A DNA stretch of 36,796 nucleotides from RFPW01 sp040401595 (GTDB taxonomy: Bacteria > Pseudomonadota > Gammaproteobacteria > Burkholderiales > Burkholderiaceae_E), in the NCBI GenBank assembly GCA_040401595.1, contig JBBAOE010000026.1, positions 1 through 36,796 of the forward strand, read 5' to 3'. The translations under genes were made by a program, and so were the position numbers. The notes beneath the pieces are model-generated. The model searched no databases. It saw only the letters and a program-made list of their open reading frames with translations, and was not told the DNA's origin. Positions 1 to 8,294 of this stretch are shown in pieces. Every line of letters begins with the position of its first letter. The first letter of the stretch is position 1.

Positions 1-155
1 AGGCCCTTGTCGGGGTTATTGAGCTTCGCGATATTTATTATCAAAATTTCCGAAATAATTATGCTGTCTGCGATGGTGTTCGACAGGAGGGCGAAGGCCC
101 GCGGTTGCTGAATGTCGTGAGCGGTGGCGCGACTTCGAACGTCGAGCCTTGCTGA

Positions 156-521
156 ATGAACATGATGCACTGGGCAACACGATTCATAAGGCGAGTCGTT
201 GAAGTTGAAGCCCGATCGACTGTCAGTTGGGCGTCAATTGCTTGGTCCAGAATTGCGTTGATTAAAATCCTTCTCCGAAACGACGCCCCGGACCAGGGTC
301 TCTCAGCTGCCGAGGCCATTCGGAATCGGGCGTATGGCAACGGGGTCGTGACTGACCATGAGGCAGGCTGGCAAACCCAGTATTGCCACCTCAGAGATCG
401 ACCTGTTGTCGTGGTACCGGGCCAGACCGTCGGGGTGGCTACCGTGCTGGGGCAGGTTGTGGATCGACCCAGACGGATTCAGACCGGGCGGATCACCCAA
501 ACCTATTTTTCAGTGCTCTGA
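156..521 (+). pseudogene. Fragment resembling an M23 (LytM-type) metallopeptidase
   Basis: The middle of this reading frame, about residues 37-95, carries a segment typical of one branch of M23 peptidases: a YGNGVV-DH strand, then GWQTQYCHLR with the Cys-His pair, then PGQTVG and LGQV. M23 enzymes are zinc endopeptidases that cut peptidoglycan cross-links. Here the sequence before residue 30 and after LGQV does not follow the family, the usual closing strand with the H-x-H motif is missing, and the frame is closed upstream by a TGA immediately before the ATG. I read it as a decayed or frameshifted remnant. It is a weak call from motif recognition only; the frame could also be a chance one. 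Confidence 0.4.
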
Positions 522-530
522 GCACGTTTT
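513..530 (+). terminator. Possible weak terminator before cysB
   Basis: A 5-bp stem GTGCT (513-517) / AGCAC (521-525) with a CTG loop is followed by GTTTTATT. It overlaps the end of the M23-like frame. The short stem makes this uncertain. Confidence 0.25.
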
Positions 531-636
531 ATTATGCTATTTTAGAGTAATTAAATTATAAAATATTCGATACGCAAATAAGGGAACGCGTTCACCATTT
601 GAAATTCGCATCATCAGATCCGACTTGGGAGCCGTC
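527..636 (+). promoter_or_regulatory. AT-rich upstream region of cysB
   Basis: This stretch is strikingly AT-rich (for example TTATAAAATATT around 556-567) between GC-rich neighbours. It is the only plausible promoter region for cysB. CysB proteins bind AT-rich DNA and often repress their own gene, so an autoregulatory site is plausible but is inference. I could not fix -35 and -10 elements. Confidence 0.3.
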
Positions 637-1593
637 TTGAATTTCCAACAACTGCGTTCCGTGCGCGAGACGATTCGTCAGGGCTTCAACCTGACGACAG
701 TGGCAGCGGCCTTGCATACGTCGCAACCGGGCGTGAGCCGGCAGATCCGCGAGCTGGAGGACGAACTGGGCGTTGAGATCTTCGCCCGTGCGGGCAAGCG
801 CCTCACGGGCTTAACGGCCCCCGGTGAATCGGTCCTGCCCATCATCGAGCGGATGTTGCAGGAGGCGAACAATCTGCGGCGTGCCGCCGAGGACTTCGCT
901 TCGGCGGATCGCGGCGTTTTGACCATTGCTGCCACGCACTCGCAAGCGCGCTATGCCTTGCCACCCGCGGTCCGTGACTTCAGCGCGATCCGTCCAGATG
1001 TTTCCCTGCGTCTGCACCAGGGCTCGCCCAAACAGGTGGCCGAACTGCTTCTGGCCGGAGAGGCCGACATTGGCGTTGCCACTGAGGCGCTGGCAGACTA
1101 CCCCGAACTCGTCGCGCTACCGAGCTACCAGTGGACCCACTGCGTCATCGTCCCGCCCAACCATCCCCTGGCGGACGATGCGCTGCGCGGTACCCGCCTC
1201 ACGCTCGAGCGATTGGCACACTTTCCCATCATCACCTATGAGCCTGGTTTCACAGGTCGAAGCCATATCGACGATGCGTTCAAACGCCAAGGCCTAAGCT
1301 TCAACCTGGTGTTGTCTGCCATGGACGCCGATGTGATCAAGACTTATGTGGATCTGGGGATGGGCGTTGGCATCATCGCCGGTATGGCCTATGACGAGCA
1401 GCGTGACGCCCATCTGCGCGCGATCGATGTGGGTCACCTGTTCGCCTCCAACATGACCCGCCTGGCGCTGCGACGGGGCAGTTTTCAGCGCAGCTATGTC
1501 TACGAGTTCATCGAATCCTTTGCATCACCGCTGACACGGGAGCTGGTCGAGCGGTCGTTGGCGACCGCTCCCGGTACCCGCTTCGATTTTTGA
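637..1593 (+). CDS. cysB: CysB, LysR-type regulator of sulfur assimilation
   Basis: Transcription regulator that senses N-acetylserine/O-acetylserine and sulfate and activates sulfate uptake and reduction genes. The 318-residue protein aligns without gaps to E. coli CysB over the first 110 residues. It has an N-terminal winged helix (TSQPGVSRQ-RELEDELG, about 28-45) and an effector-binding domain with the family stretch around residues 99-107. The effector-site residues Thr100 and Gln103 are kept, but the usual Thr102 is Ser. I chose the TTG at 637, giving MNFQQLR like other CysB proteins, because GGGAG at 627-631 is well placed before it; an in-frame TTG at 625 would overlap that site. The gene converges on the sulfate transporter operon it probably controls. 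Confidence 0.9.
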   Translation: MNFQQLRSVRETIRQGFNLTTVAAALHTSQPGVSRQIRELEDELGVEIFARAGKRLTGLTAPGESVLPIIERMLQEANNLRRAAEDFASADRGVLTIAATHSQARYALPPAVRDFSAIRPDVSLRLHQGSPKQVAELLLAGEADIGVATEALADYPELVALPSYQWTHCVIVPPNHPLADDALRGTRLTLERLAHFPIITYEPGFTGRSHIDDAFKRQGLSFNLVLSAMDADVIKTYVDLGMGVGIIAGMAYDEQRDAHLRAIDVGHLFASNMTRLALRRGSFQRSYVYEFIESFASPLTRELVERSLATAPGTRFDF

Positions 1594-1641
1594 CCTCTTC
1601 CGATTGGTGGACTGGCGCTGCGGGCTGCTGAAGAGTGCGGA

Positions 1642-2700
1642 TCAGATCATGGCGGCAGGATCTGGCGCCGGGTCGTTGAGGGCAAATCGGGTAACCCGGC
1701 GGGGCCGCAGGTGCACTTTTACGCCCGGCGCAAGACCAAGGCGATCGCGCATGGCCATAAAGGTTTCGCGCGGCAATTCGACATCCACATCGCTGTCATC
1801 GGACAGGCGCTTGAATTCGATCCGCGTGTTGGGCCCCATGGTCAGGGTCTGGCTCAAGACCACAGCCCAGGTGTCGTGGCCAGGCTCGGCCAGGATTTCC
1901 AGCTCATGGGGACGGACATAACCGACCTGATCAGGGGCCGCTCCGGCCGGGGCATGACCGAGGCGACCATGAAAAAGGTTCACATCGCCAAGGAACTGAA
2001 GTACGAACGGGCTGGCAGGGTGGTCGTAGACCTGATCAGGCGCTCCCTGTTGCTCGATACGCCCCTGGTTCATGACGACCACGCGGTCGGCAACTTCCAT
2101 GGCCTCGTCCTGGTCGTGCGTGACAAAGACGCTGGTTACATGCACTTCATCGTGCAAACGGCGAAGCCAGCGACGAAGCTCCTTGCGCACCTTGGCGTCG
2201 AGGGCGCCGAAGGGTTCATCGAGCAGCAGAACCTTGGGCTCGACCGCGAGTGCGCGGGCGAGTGCAATGCGCTGACGCTGACCCCCTGAAAGCTGGTGGG
2301 GATAGCGTTCGGCCAGCCAGTCCAACTGCACGAGCTCAAGCAGTTGCATGACTTTGTGTTTGATTTCAGCTTCGCGGGGACGCGTTTTTTTTGGCCGGAC
2401 GCGCAGTCCGAAGGCCACATTCTCAAAGATGGACATATGGCCGAAGAGCGCATAGTGCTGGAACACGAAACCAACCTGGCGATCACCCACGTCGGTGTGT
2501 GTGGCGTCCTCTCCATGGAACAGGACACTGCCAGAATCTGGTACTTCGAGTCCCGCGATGATGCGCAGCAACGTGGTTTTGCCGCACCCTGACGGACCCA
2601 GAAGCGCGACCAGCTCGCCGTCCGGGATGTCCAGATTCAGGTTGTCACAGGCCACAGTGGCGCCAAAGCGCCGGTTCAGATTTCTGACTTCGATACTCAT
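1642..2700 (-). CDS. cysA: CysA, ATPase of the sulfate/thiosulfate ABC importer
   Basis: Cytoplasmic ATP-hydrolysing subunit that powers sulfate and thiosulfate import through CysT and CysW. The 352-residue protein shows Walker A GPSGCGKT (about 35-42), the signature LSGGQRQR, Walker B VLLLDEP, the H-loop VTHDQDEA, and a C-terminal regulatory domain ending with the CysA-type stretch RPHELEI. I start it at the ATG at 2700 (MSIEVRN), 7 bases after the cysW stop. An upstream in-frame ATG at 2742 would lie inside cysW and add 14 residues that are not typical of the family. It is the last gene of the leftward sbp-cysT-cysW-cysA operon and ends 48 bases from the end of cysB. Confidence 0.95.
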   Translation of the reverse strand: MSIEVRNLNRRFGATVACDNLNLDIPDGELVALLGPSGCGKTTLLRIIAGLEVPDSGSVLFHGEDATHTDVGDRQVGFVFQHYALFGHMSIFENVAFGLRVRPKKTRPREAEIKHKVMQLLELVQLDWLAERYPHQLSGGQRQRIALARALAVEPKVLLLDEPFGALDAKVRKELRRWLRRLHDEVHVTSVFVTHDQDEAMEVADRVVVMNQGRIEQQGAPDQVYDHPASPFVLQFLGDVNLFHGRLGHAPAGAAPDQVGYVRPHELEILAEPGHDTWAVVLSQTLTMGPNTRIEFKRLSDDSDVDVELPRETFMAMRDRLGLAPGVKVHLRPRRVTRFALNDPAPDPAAMI

Positions 2701-2707
2701 AGATGGC

Positions 2708-3628
2708 TCATGCTGCGGTTTTGCCCTGTTTTGAATCGCCACGTTTTTGGTCGCTCACGCGTTGCTCGATCATGTATTTCAGTACCAGCGTCACGAGTGC
2801 TGATGCAGCAAGCAGCGAAGACACCGCAAACGCCGCTGCGAACTGATATTCGTTGTAGACGATCTCGATATGGAGCGGCATCGTGTTGGTCTGGCCTCGG
2901 ATATGCCCAGAGACGACGCTGACGGCCCCGAACTCGCCCATCGCCCGCGCGTTGCAGAGGATCACCCCATACAGCAGTGCCCACTTGATGTTGGGGAGCG
3001 TCACACGCCTGAAGATTTGCCAGCCGTCGGCGCCGAGGACGCGGGCTGCTTCCTCCTGCTCGATACCCTGGGCCTGCATCAGCGGAATCAGCTCGCGCGC
3101 GATGAACGGGAACGTCACGAATACGGTCGCCAACACAATGCCGGGTACGGCGAAGATGACTTTCAGGTCATGGTCGCGCAGCCACTCGCCAAACCAGCCC
3201 TGAAGCCCGAAGACAAGCACGAAGATCAGGCCGGCAATGACGGGGCTGACCGAAAAAGGCAGGTCGATCAGCGTGAGCAGGAGGCTCTTGCCGCGAAAGT
3301 CGAATTTGGTGATCGACCAGGCGGCCGCCAGTCCGAACACCAGATTCAGCGGAACGCTGATGAGGGTGGCGATCAGGGTGAGCTTGATTGCGGACAGTGC
3401 ATCGGGTTCGGTGATGGCCGCCAGATAGACGTCGACGCCTTTCTTGAAGGCCTCGAAGAAGACCGTGGCCAGGGGCACGAACAGGAACAGCGTCATGAAG
3501 GCCAGCGCTGCGCTCATCAGCAGAACCCGGATCCACCGGGGTTCGGTGGTCGCATTGTGTCGCGAGCGAGTGGCTGATGCCGCCGTGGCGGGCGAAACCG
3601 GCGGCGATGGGATGGTGGTGACGGCCAT
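2708..3628 (-). CDS. cysW: CysW, sulfate/thiosulfate ABC permease
   Basis: Inner-membrane permease half that pairs with CysT to form the sulfate channel. The 306-residue protein has an N-terminal tail of about 30 residues, then six predicted membrane helices and the ATPase-coupling EAA loop (EEAARVLGADGWQIFRRV-LP). The CysW-type GEFGAVSVVSGHIRG motif lies near the end. The ATG at 3628 is chosen because it lies 2 bases after the cysT stop and is preceded by an AGGGGGGA run. An alternative ATG at 3661 would overlap cysT by about 30 bases. Packing with the neighbours points to translational coupling. Confidence 0.93.
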   Translation of the reverse strand: MAVTTIPSPPVSPATAASATRSRHNATTEPRWIRVLLMSAALAFMTLFLFVPLATVFFEAFKKGVDVYLAAITEPDALSAIKLTLIATLISVPLNLVFGLAAAWSITKFDFRGKSLLLTLIDLPFSVSPVIAGLIFVLVFGLQGWFGEWLRDHDLKVIFAVPGIVLATVFVTFPFIARELIPLMQAQGIEQEEAARVLGADGWQIFRRVTLPNIKWALLYGVILCNARAMGEFGAVSVVSGHIRGQTNTMPLHIEIVYNEYQFAAAFAVSSLLAASALVTLVLKYMIEQRVSDQKRGDSKQGKTAA

Positions 3629-3630
3629 GG

Positions 3631-4467
3631 TCACAATCCCCCCTGACGCTTGCGTGCCCATGCCTGCAGAAGATTGATGACGAGCAATAGCGCGAACGCG
3701 GCGACCAGCATCACCACGGCGAGGGCGGTGGCGCCAGCGTAGTCGTACTGTTCAAGCTTAGTGATAATTAACAATGGCGTGATTTCGCTGACCATCGGCA
3801 TGTTTCCGGCGATGAAGATGACCGAGCCGTATTCGCCCAGCGCACGTGCGAAGGCCAGCGCGAAGCCGGTCAGCAGCGCTGGCATGACGATTGGAAAGAT
3901 GACCTTGGTAAAGGTCTGCCAGCGGGTGGCACCCAATGTGGCGGCCGCCTCTTCGAGTTCACGGTTCACGTCTTCCAGCACCGGTTGCAGCGTGCGGACG
4001 ACAAAGGGGAGGCCAATGAAAACCAGCGCCACCCAAACACCCAGCGGCGTATAGCTGACTTTGAAGGGCAGCCACCGGCCGATCCAGCCGTTCTGGGCGT
4101 AAATGGCGGTCAGAGCGATCCCAGCCACGGCGGTGGGTAGGGCGAAGGGCAGGTCAACCAAGGCATCGATCAGGCGCCTGGCGGGGAAGTGGTAACGCAC
4201 CAGTACCCATGCCACGATCAGCCCAAAGAAGGCATTGAGTAATGCCGCCAGGAATGAGGCGCCGAAGGTCAAGCGGTAGGACGCCAGCACCCTTGGAGTG
4301 GTGGTGGCATCCAGGAACTGTGGCCAGGTCAGCGCAAACGTCCTCAGGAACGCTGCAGATAAGGGGATCAGTACGATGAGACTGATATAGAGCAGCGAAA
4401 ATCCCAGTGCGAGGTCAAAACCCGGCAATACGGTATGTCGCTTGAGCAGGCTGCGGGATAGGAACAC
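3631..4467 (-). CDS. cysT: CysT (CysU), sulfate/thiosulfate ABC permease
   Basis: Inner-membrane permease partner of CysW. The 278-residue protein has about six hydrophobic helices, the EAA coupling loop (EEAAATLGATRWQTFTKV-FP) and the family motif RALGEYGSVIFIAGNMP. The start is a GTG at 4467, giving MFLSRSLLKR; the Shine-Dalgarno match upstream is poor. It begins 19 bases after the sbp stop, so the two are probably on one message. Length and order match the standard sulfate transporter operon. Confidence 0.93.
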   Translation of the reverse strand: MFLSRSLLKRHTVLPGFDLALGFSLLYISLIVLIPLSAAFLRTFALTWPQFLDATTTPRVLASYRLTFGASFLAALLNAFFGLIVAWVLVRYHFPARRLIDALVDLPFALPTAVAGIALTAIYAQNGWIGRWLPFKVSYTPLGVWVALVFIGLPFVVRTLQPVLEDVNRELEEAAATLGATRWQTFTKVIFPIVMPALLTGFALAFARALGEYGSVIFIAGNMPMVSEITPLLIITKLEQYDYAGATALAVVMLVAAFALLLVINLLQAWARKRQGGL

Positions 4468-4486
4468 GAAGGTGCAGGCCTGCGGT

Positions 4487-5509
4487 TCAGCGCGTCTTGG
4501 CAGCGGCGATCACCTGGTCGTACAGGCCGCCGTCATTGAAATGATCCTTCTGCGCCTTGATCCAACCCCCAAAGACTTCGTCTACCGTGAAGGTACTGAC
4601 CTTTGGGAACGTTTTCGTGTAGCGCGCCAGGACCTTATCGCTGCGTGGGCGCAGGTTGTGTTTGGCTGCGGTCTCCTGACCCACTTCGGTGTAAAGGAAC
4701 TGAAGGTAAGCCTCGGCCTGTTTGCGTGTGCCACGGCGATCGACCACGGTGTCGACCACACTCACCGGGTTTTCGGCCAGGATCGTTCGGCTCGGGTAAA
4801 TCACCTCGAAACCACCGCCGAATTCGCGCTCGATCAGTGGTGCCTCGCTCTCAAACGTCACTAACGCGTCGCCCAGATTGCGCTGCGCAAAGGTTGTGGT
4901 GGCGCCTCGGCCGCCGCCATCGAGCACTGGGACGTTCGTGAAGATTCGAGTCACCAACGCTCTGGCCGCGTCGGCGTTCAAACCGCTCTTGATGCCCGCG
5001 CCCCAGGCTGCCAGATAGGTGTAACGACCGTTGCCCGAGGTTTTCGGGTTTGGAATGATCACGCTGACCCCCGAGCGTCCCAGATCGCTCCAGTCACGGA
5101 TGTTTTTCGGGTTGCCCTTGCGCACAAGGATCACCGATACGGACGTGGTGGGCGCACTGTTGAATGGCAGGCGCCGGGCCCAGTCCTGTGGGATCAGCCT
5201 GCCACGCTCAAACAGGATATCGATATCGTTGGCCTGGTTCATCGTGATGACGTCCGCCTCCAGACCGTCAACAACACTGCGGGCCTGACGGCTGGAGCCA
5301 CCGTGGCTCTGGTTGATCGTCAGGTCTTCGCCTGTGGTTTTCTTCCAATGGGCGGCAAAGGCAGCGTTGAAGTCCTTGTAGAACTCCCGCGAGACGTCGT
5401 AGCTCACGTTCAGGAGTGTCGTCGCGGCAGCCCTCGCCGGTACGACGCCTGCAAACGATAGTGCGAACGCAATCATGTTGCGGCGGCGAACGAATGATCT
5501 GGGGGACAT
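4487..5509 (-). CDS. sbp: Periplasmic sulfate-binding protein (Sbp/CysP family)
   Basis: Captures sulfate (possibly thiosulfate) in the periplasm for CysTWA. The 340-residue protein starts at the ATG at 5509 with an Arg-rich signal peptide (SFVRRRNMIAFALSFAGVV, cut probably after ARA). The mature part begins LLNVSYD as in known Sbp proteins. Ligand-site stretches are visible: NQSHGGSSRQA, NPKTSGNGRYTYLAAWG and GGRGATTTFAQRNLGD, followed by FGGW-KAQKDHF near the end. The reading frame stays open to 5692, but that extension has no family similarity and would run through the promoter region. It is the first gene of the operon and is expected to be under CysB control. Confidence 0.94.
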   Translation of the reverse strand: MSPRSFVRRRNMIAFALSFAGVVPARAAATTLLNVSYDVSREFYKDFNAAFAAHWKKTTGEDLTINQSHGGSSRQARSVVDGLEADVITMNQANDIDILFERGRLIPQDWARRLPFNSAPTTSVSVILVRKGNPKNIRDWSDLGRSGVSVIIPNPKTSGNGRYTYLAAWGAGIKSGLNADAARALVTRIFTNVPVLDGGGRGATTTFAQRNLGDALVTFESEAPLIEREFGGGFEVIYPSRTILAENPVSVVDTVVDRRGTRKQAEAYLQFLYTEVGQETAAKHNLRPRSDKVLARYTKTFPKVSTFTVDEVFGGWIKAQKDHFNDGGLYDQVIAAAKTR

Positions 5510-5562
5510 GGGTAGCTCAAAATCTGCACGGACCTGGATGCTACCCAGAGCGTCAGGCATCG

Positions 5563-5625
5563 CGAACGAAGTAAGTCGCGCTTGCTTATGCGAAAAATGA
5601 GTAAGTCGATGACATCTTTCGTTCG
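5563..5625. promoter_or_regulatory. Repeat-rich control region between sbp and mcd
   Basis: The 205-base divergent spacer holds an exact 8-bp inverted repeat, CGAACGAA (5563-5570) and TTCGTTCG (5618-5625). It also holds an exact 9-base direct repeat AGTAAGTCG (5570-5578 and 5600-5608), exactly 30 bases apart, about three helical turns. This arrangement lies upstream of the sbp start and suits a regulator binding on one face of the helix. CysB is the obvious candidate, but CysB sites have little fixed sequence, so the assignment is inference. Confidence 0.4.
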
Positions 5626-5714
5626 TGGATCCGTTGGATTTCGATCGCCCTGTTGATCGAACTACACGCTTCCGGCCCCAAAATGAATGCAATTCACTCT
5701 AAAAGCGGTTCATC

Positions 5715-6998
5715 ATGTTTGAGCGGTTCACCAAAGGCTTTGCGCTTGAAGCGGCGAAGAAACTAGCGACCAACCTGCTGTCCGAGAAGGGCGAGGCCAA
5801 TGCGCGAGGCATTGCGTCCAAGTTTGTGCATCAGTTCAGGCAGTTGGATAAGGCGGATCAGTTCAGATTCTTCGAATTCATGGCCAAGCAGTTCAGCCCA
5901 GACCCGGTTGCGGTGTTAGCGGCAGCGCAGCGTTACTCGGATAAGGTGGATGATGAAAGCCTGATCCACCTTCTCAAAGTGGTGGAGCCCGCGCGCCAGG
6001 AGCTCCTGCGTCGCATCAACCGGGCACCGGACGGTACGCAGACCATCGTCCGAATGCGCGAGCGCCTTCTAGAACACGCGAAAGCCAGGCCCGGACTGTG
6101 GGCTGTGGATGCGGACATGCAACATCTCCTGAGTTCCTGGTTCAATCCCGGGTTTCTGGAATTGCACGAGATCACCTGGTCCTCGCCGGCACTGCTGCTC
6201 GAGAAGATCATCCATCATGAGTCGGTACACGCCATCGATGGCTGGGATGATCTTCGGCGTCGTCTACAACCGGATCGACGCTGCTACGCTTTTTTTCATC
6301 CCCAGCTGCCTGGCGAACCGTTGATCTTTGTGGAAGTGGCGCTGGTGAACGCAATCGCCAAGGAAGTCGGTCCGCTACTCGACAAAAAGTCCGAGGCGCT
6401 CGATGCGAAAAAATTCAAGACAGCGATCTTTTATTCCATTAGCAACTGTCAACCGGGTTTGCGCGGCGTTTCCCTGGGCAACTTCCTGATCAAACGGGTT
6501 GCTGAAAAGATCCAGCAGGAAATTCCCTCGGTCAAGACGTTTTGTACCTTGTCACCCGTGCCGGGCTTGAACGGATGGATCAACACGCTTGCCACGTCGA
6601 CCGAATCCGAAGCGTTGGTCGACCCCAAGCGCAAGATCCCTGCAGCGCTTGAACTGTTGACGGCCAAGGAAGCCAACTGGCAGAAGCGACTGGCCGGTGG
6701 CTGGTCCCCGGCGACGGCCACGCCCGAGGAAAAAGCGGCGCTGTTGCGCCTTTGTTTTGCGTACCTGACCCAGCAGGTCCATACCCGGGTCGGGGATTCG
6801 GTCGCGAAATTTCATCTTGCCAATGGAGCGGAGCTGCATGGGATCAACTGGGCGGCTGACCTCTCCCGGAAAGGGCTTGCACAGTCCAGTTCCATCATGG
6901 TCAACTACCTCTACGAGCTCGATGCCATCGAGGAAAATCACGCGAAATTCTTAAAAAAATCGGTGGTTTATTCACGTAGCCTCGATCGGCTCAACTGA
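5715..6998 (+). CDS. mcd: Malonyl-CoA decarboxylase
   Basis: Converts malonyl-CoA to acetyl-CoA and CO2. The 427-residue protein has a helical N-terminal part (about 1-125) and a C-terminal acetyltransferase-fold catalytic part. Family motifs are clear: SSWFNPGFLEL (about 142), SPALLLEKIIHHE-VH, GWDDLRRRL, RCYAFFHP--PGEPLIFVEVAL, AIFYSISNCQPGL, GNFLIKRV and TLSPVPG. The FHLANGA-L--INW block carries the expected catalytic His at 367. Its ribosome binding site is weak. It lies 22 bases before an ABC-importer cluster in the same direction, so its job is probably to process CoA esters derived from the imported substrate; the substrate is unknown. Confidence 0.92.
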   Translation: MFERFTKGFALEAAKKLATNLLSEKGEANARGIASKFVHQFRQLDKADQFRFFEFMAKQFSPDPVAVLAAAQRYSDKVDDESLIHLLKVVEPARQELLRRINRAPDGTQTIVRMRERLLEHAKARPGLWAVDADMQHLLSSWFNPGFLELHEITWSSPALLLEKIIHHESVHAIDGWDDLRRRLQPDRRCYAFFHPQLPGEPLIFVEVALVNAIAKEVGPLLDKKSEALDAKKFKTAIFYSISNCQPGLRGVSLGNFLIKRVAEKIQQEIPSVKTFCTLSPVPGLNGWINTLATSTESEALVDPKRKIPAALELLTAKEANWQKRLAGGWSPATATPEEKAALLRLCFAYLTQQVHTRVGDSVAKFHLANGAELHGINWAADLSRKGLAQSSSIMVNYLYELDAIEENHAKFLKKSVVYSRSLDRLN

Positions 6999-7020
6999 CC
7001 CGAACCCGGAGAAATCAAGC

Positions 7021-8220
7021 ATGGCTTACTGGCGACTTTCCATTGGTTCTTCCACGCTGAAGTGGCTGAGCCTCCTGTCTCTGGCATTCGCCGGGGTGTC
7101 GCTCGCGCAGGACATCCGGATCGCGCACGTCTATGACAAGAGCGGTCCGTTGGAAGCCTATGCCCGGCAGACGCAGACCGGGTTGATGATGGGGCTGGAG
7201 TTTGCCACCAACGGAACCATGGCAGTCGCAGGGCACAAGATCACCGTGATCGAACGCGACACTCAGGGCAAACCCGATGTTGCAAAGGCCCAGCTTGCCG
7301 CCGCTTATGCCGATGACAAGGCGGATCTTGCGATCGGCCCGACGTCGTCGGGTGTCGCCCTGGCGATGCTTCCGGTTGCCGAGGAGTATCGCAAGCTCCT
7401 ACTCGTGGAGCCTGCCGTCGCGGACGCGATCACCGGTGATAAATGGAATCGTTATATTTTTCGTACAGGGCGCAATTCGAGTCAGGATGCGATTTCAAAC
7501 GCAGTGGCACTCGACCGAGAGGGTGTCTCGATTGCCATGCTCGCTCAGGATTACGCGTTTGGTCGCGATGGGGTCAAGGCGTTTCGCGAGGCCCTGACCA
7601 AGGCGAAAATCGTCCATGAAGAGTATCTGCCGATGGCCACGACCGACTTTACAGCCGGTGCGCAGCGCCTCTTTGACGCGCTCAAAGACAAGCCGGGACG
7701 TAAGATCATTTTTATCCTCTGGGCGGGTGCCGGCAATCCGTTCAAGATCATCGACCTCAATCCGCAGCGCTTTGGGATCGAGCTGGCCACTGGCGGCAAC
7801 ATCCTGCCGGCCATGGCTTCCTACAAGAACCTCCCCGGCATGGAAGGCGCCACCTACTACTACTACGGAATCCCCAAAAATCCGGTGAACCAGTGGTTGG
7901 TGACCGAACATGAGAAACGCTTCAAGACGCCGCCGGATTTCTTTACGGCGGGCGGGATGGCTGCGGGTATCGCGCTGGTCGAGGCGCTCAAAAAGACTTC
8001 GGGTGTGACGGACACGGAAAAACTGATTTCGACCATGGAAGGGATGAGCTTTGAGAGCCCAAAGGGGCGAATGACGTTTCGACGTGAGGACCATCAAGCA
8101 ATGCAATCGATGTACCACTTCCGGATCAAGGTGGATCCGGCCGTGGCTTGGGGGATCCCCGAATTGGTCCGCGAGATCAAGCCCGAAGAGATGGCGGTTC
8201 CCTTGCGTAACCGGCGTTGA
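7021..8220 (+). CDS. Periplasmic substrate-binding protein, branched-chain amino acid type
   Basis: Type I periplasmic binding fold of the LivK/Peripla_BP_6 family. The 399-residue protein has a signal peptide (hydrophobic core LKWLSLLSLAFAGVSL, cut after LAQ) and a mature start DIRIAHVYDKSGPLEAY. Typical family stretches follow, including AIGPTSSGVALAMLPVAEE, the FRTGRNSSQDA region and AQDYAFGRDG in the second lobe. GGAG stands about 10 bases before the ATG. Proteins of this family bind leucine, urea, amides, aromatic acids and other compounds, so I give no ligand and no gene symbol. Its position between malonyl-CoA decarboxylase and the transporter subunits suggests a carboxylic acid such as malonate, but that is inference. 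Confidence 0.88.
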   Translation: MAYWRLSIGSSTLKWLSLLSLAFAGVSLAQDIRIAHVYDKSGPLEAYARQTQTGLMMGLEFATNGTMAVAGHKITVIERDTQGKPDVAKAQLAAAYADDKADLAIGPTSSGVALAMLPVAEEYRKLLLVEPAVADAITGDKWNRYIFRTGRNSSQDAISNAVALDREGVSIAMLAQDYAFGRDGVKAFREALTKAKIVHEEYLPMATTDFTAGAQRLFDALKDKPGRKIIFILWAGAGNPFKIIDLNPQRFGIELATGGNILPAMASYKNLPGMEGATYYYYGIPKNPVNQWLVTEHEKRFKTPPDFFTAGGMAAGIALVEALKKTSGVTDTEKLISTMEGMSFESPKGRMTFRREDHQAMQSMYHFRIKVDPAVAWGIPELVREIKPEEMAVPLRNRR

Positions 8221-8256
8221 TTTGAACCGGCATTTGAACCGGCATTTGAACCGGCG
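8221..8256 (+). repeat. Three tandem 12-base repeats after the binding-protein gene
   Basis: TTTGAACCGGCA occurs at 8221-8232 and 8233-8244 and, with a final G, at 8245-8256, starting on the first base after the TGA. The last codons of the binding-protein gene (AACCGGCG) resemble the unit, so it probably grew by slippage from the gene end. Position and copy number make it a likely variable site between strains. Confidence 0.9.
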
Positions 8257-8294
8257 TACAACCGGGATCCAAGCACCGACGCCATTCGAACGGG

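Noticed and set aside
1595..1635. CTCTTC/GAAGAG inverted repeat between cysB and cysA as a terminator
   Set aside because: The 6-bp arms are 29 bases apart with no T-run; too weak to call.
2870..3577. A 235-codon open frame on the plus strand
   Set aside because: Antisense to cysW; the translation is rich in Glu, Gln, Asp and Arg without a fold pattern.
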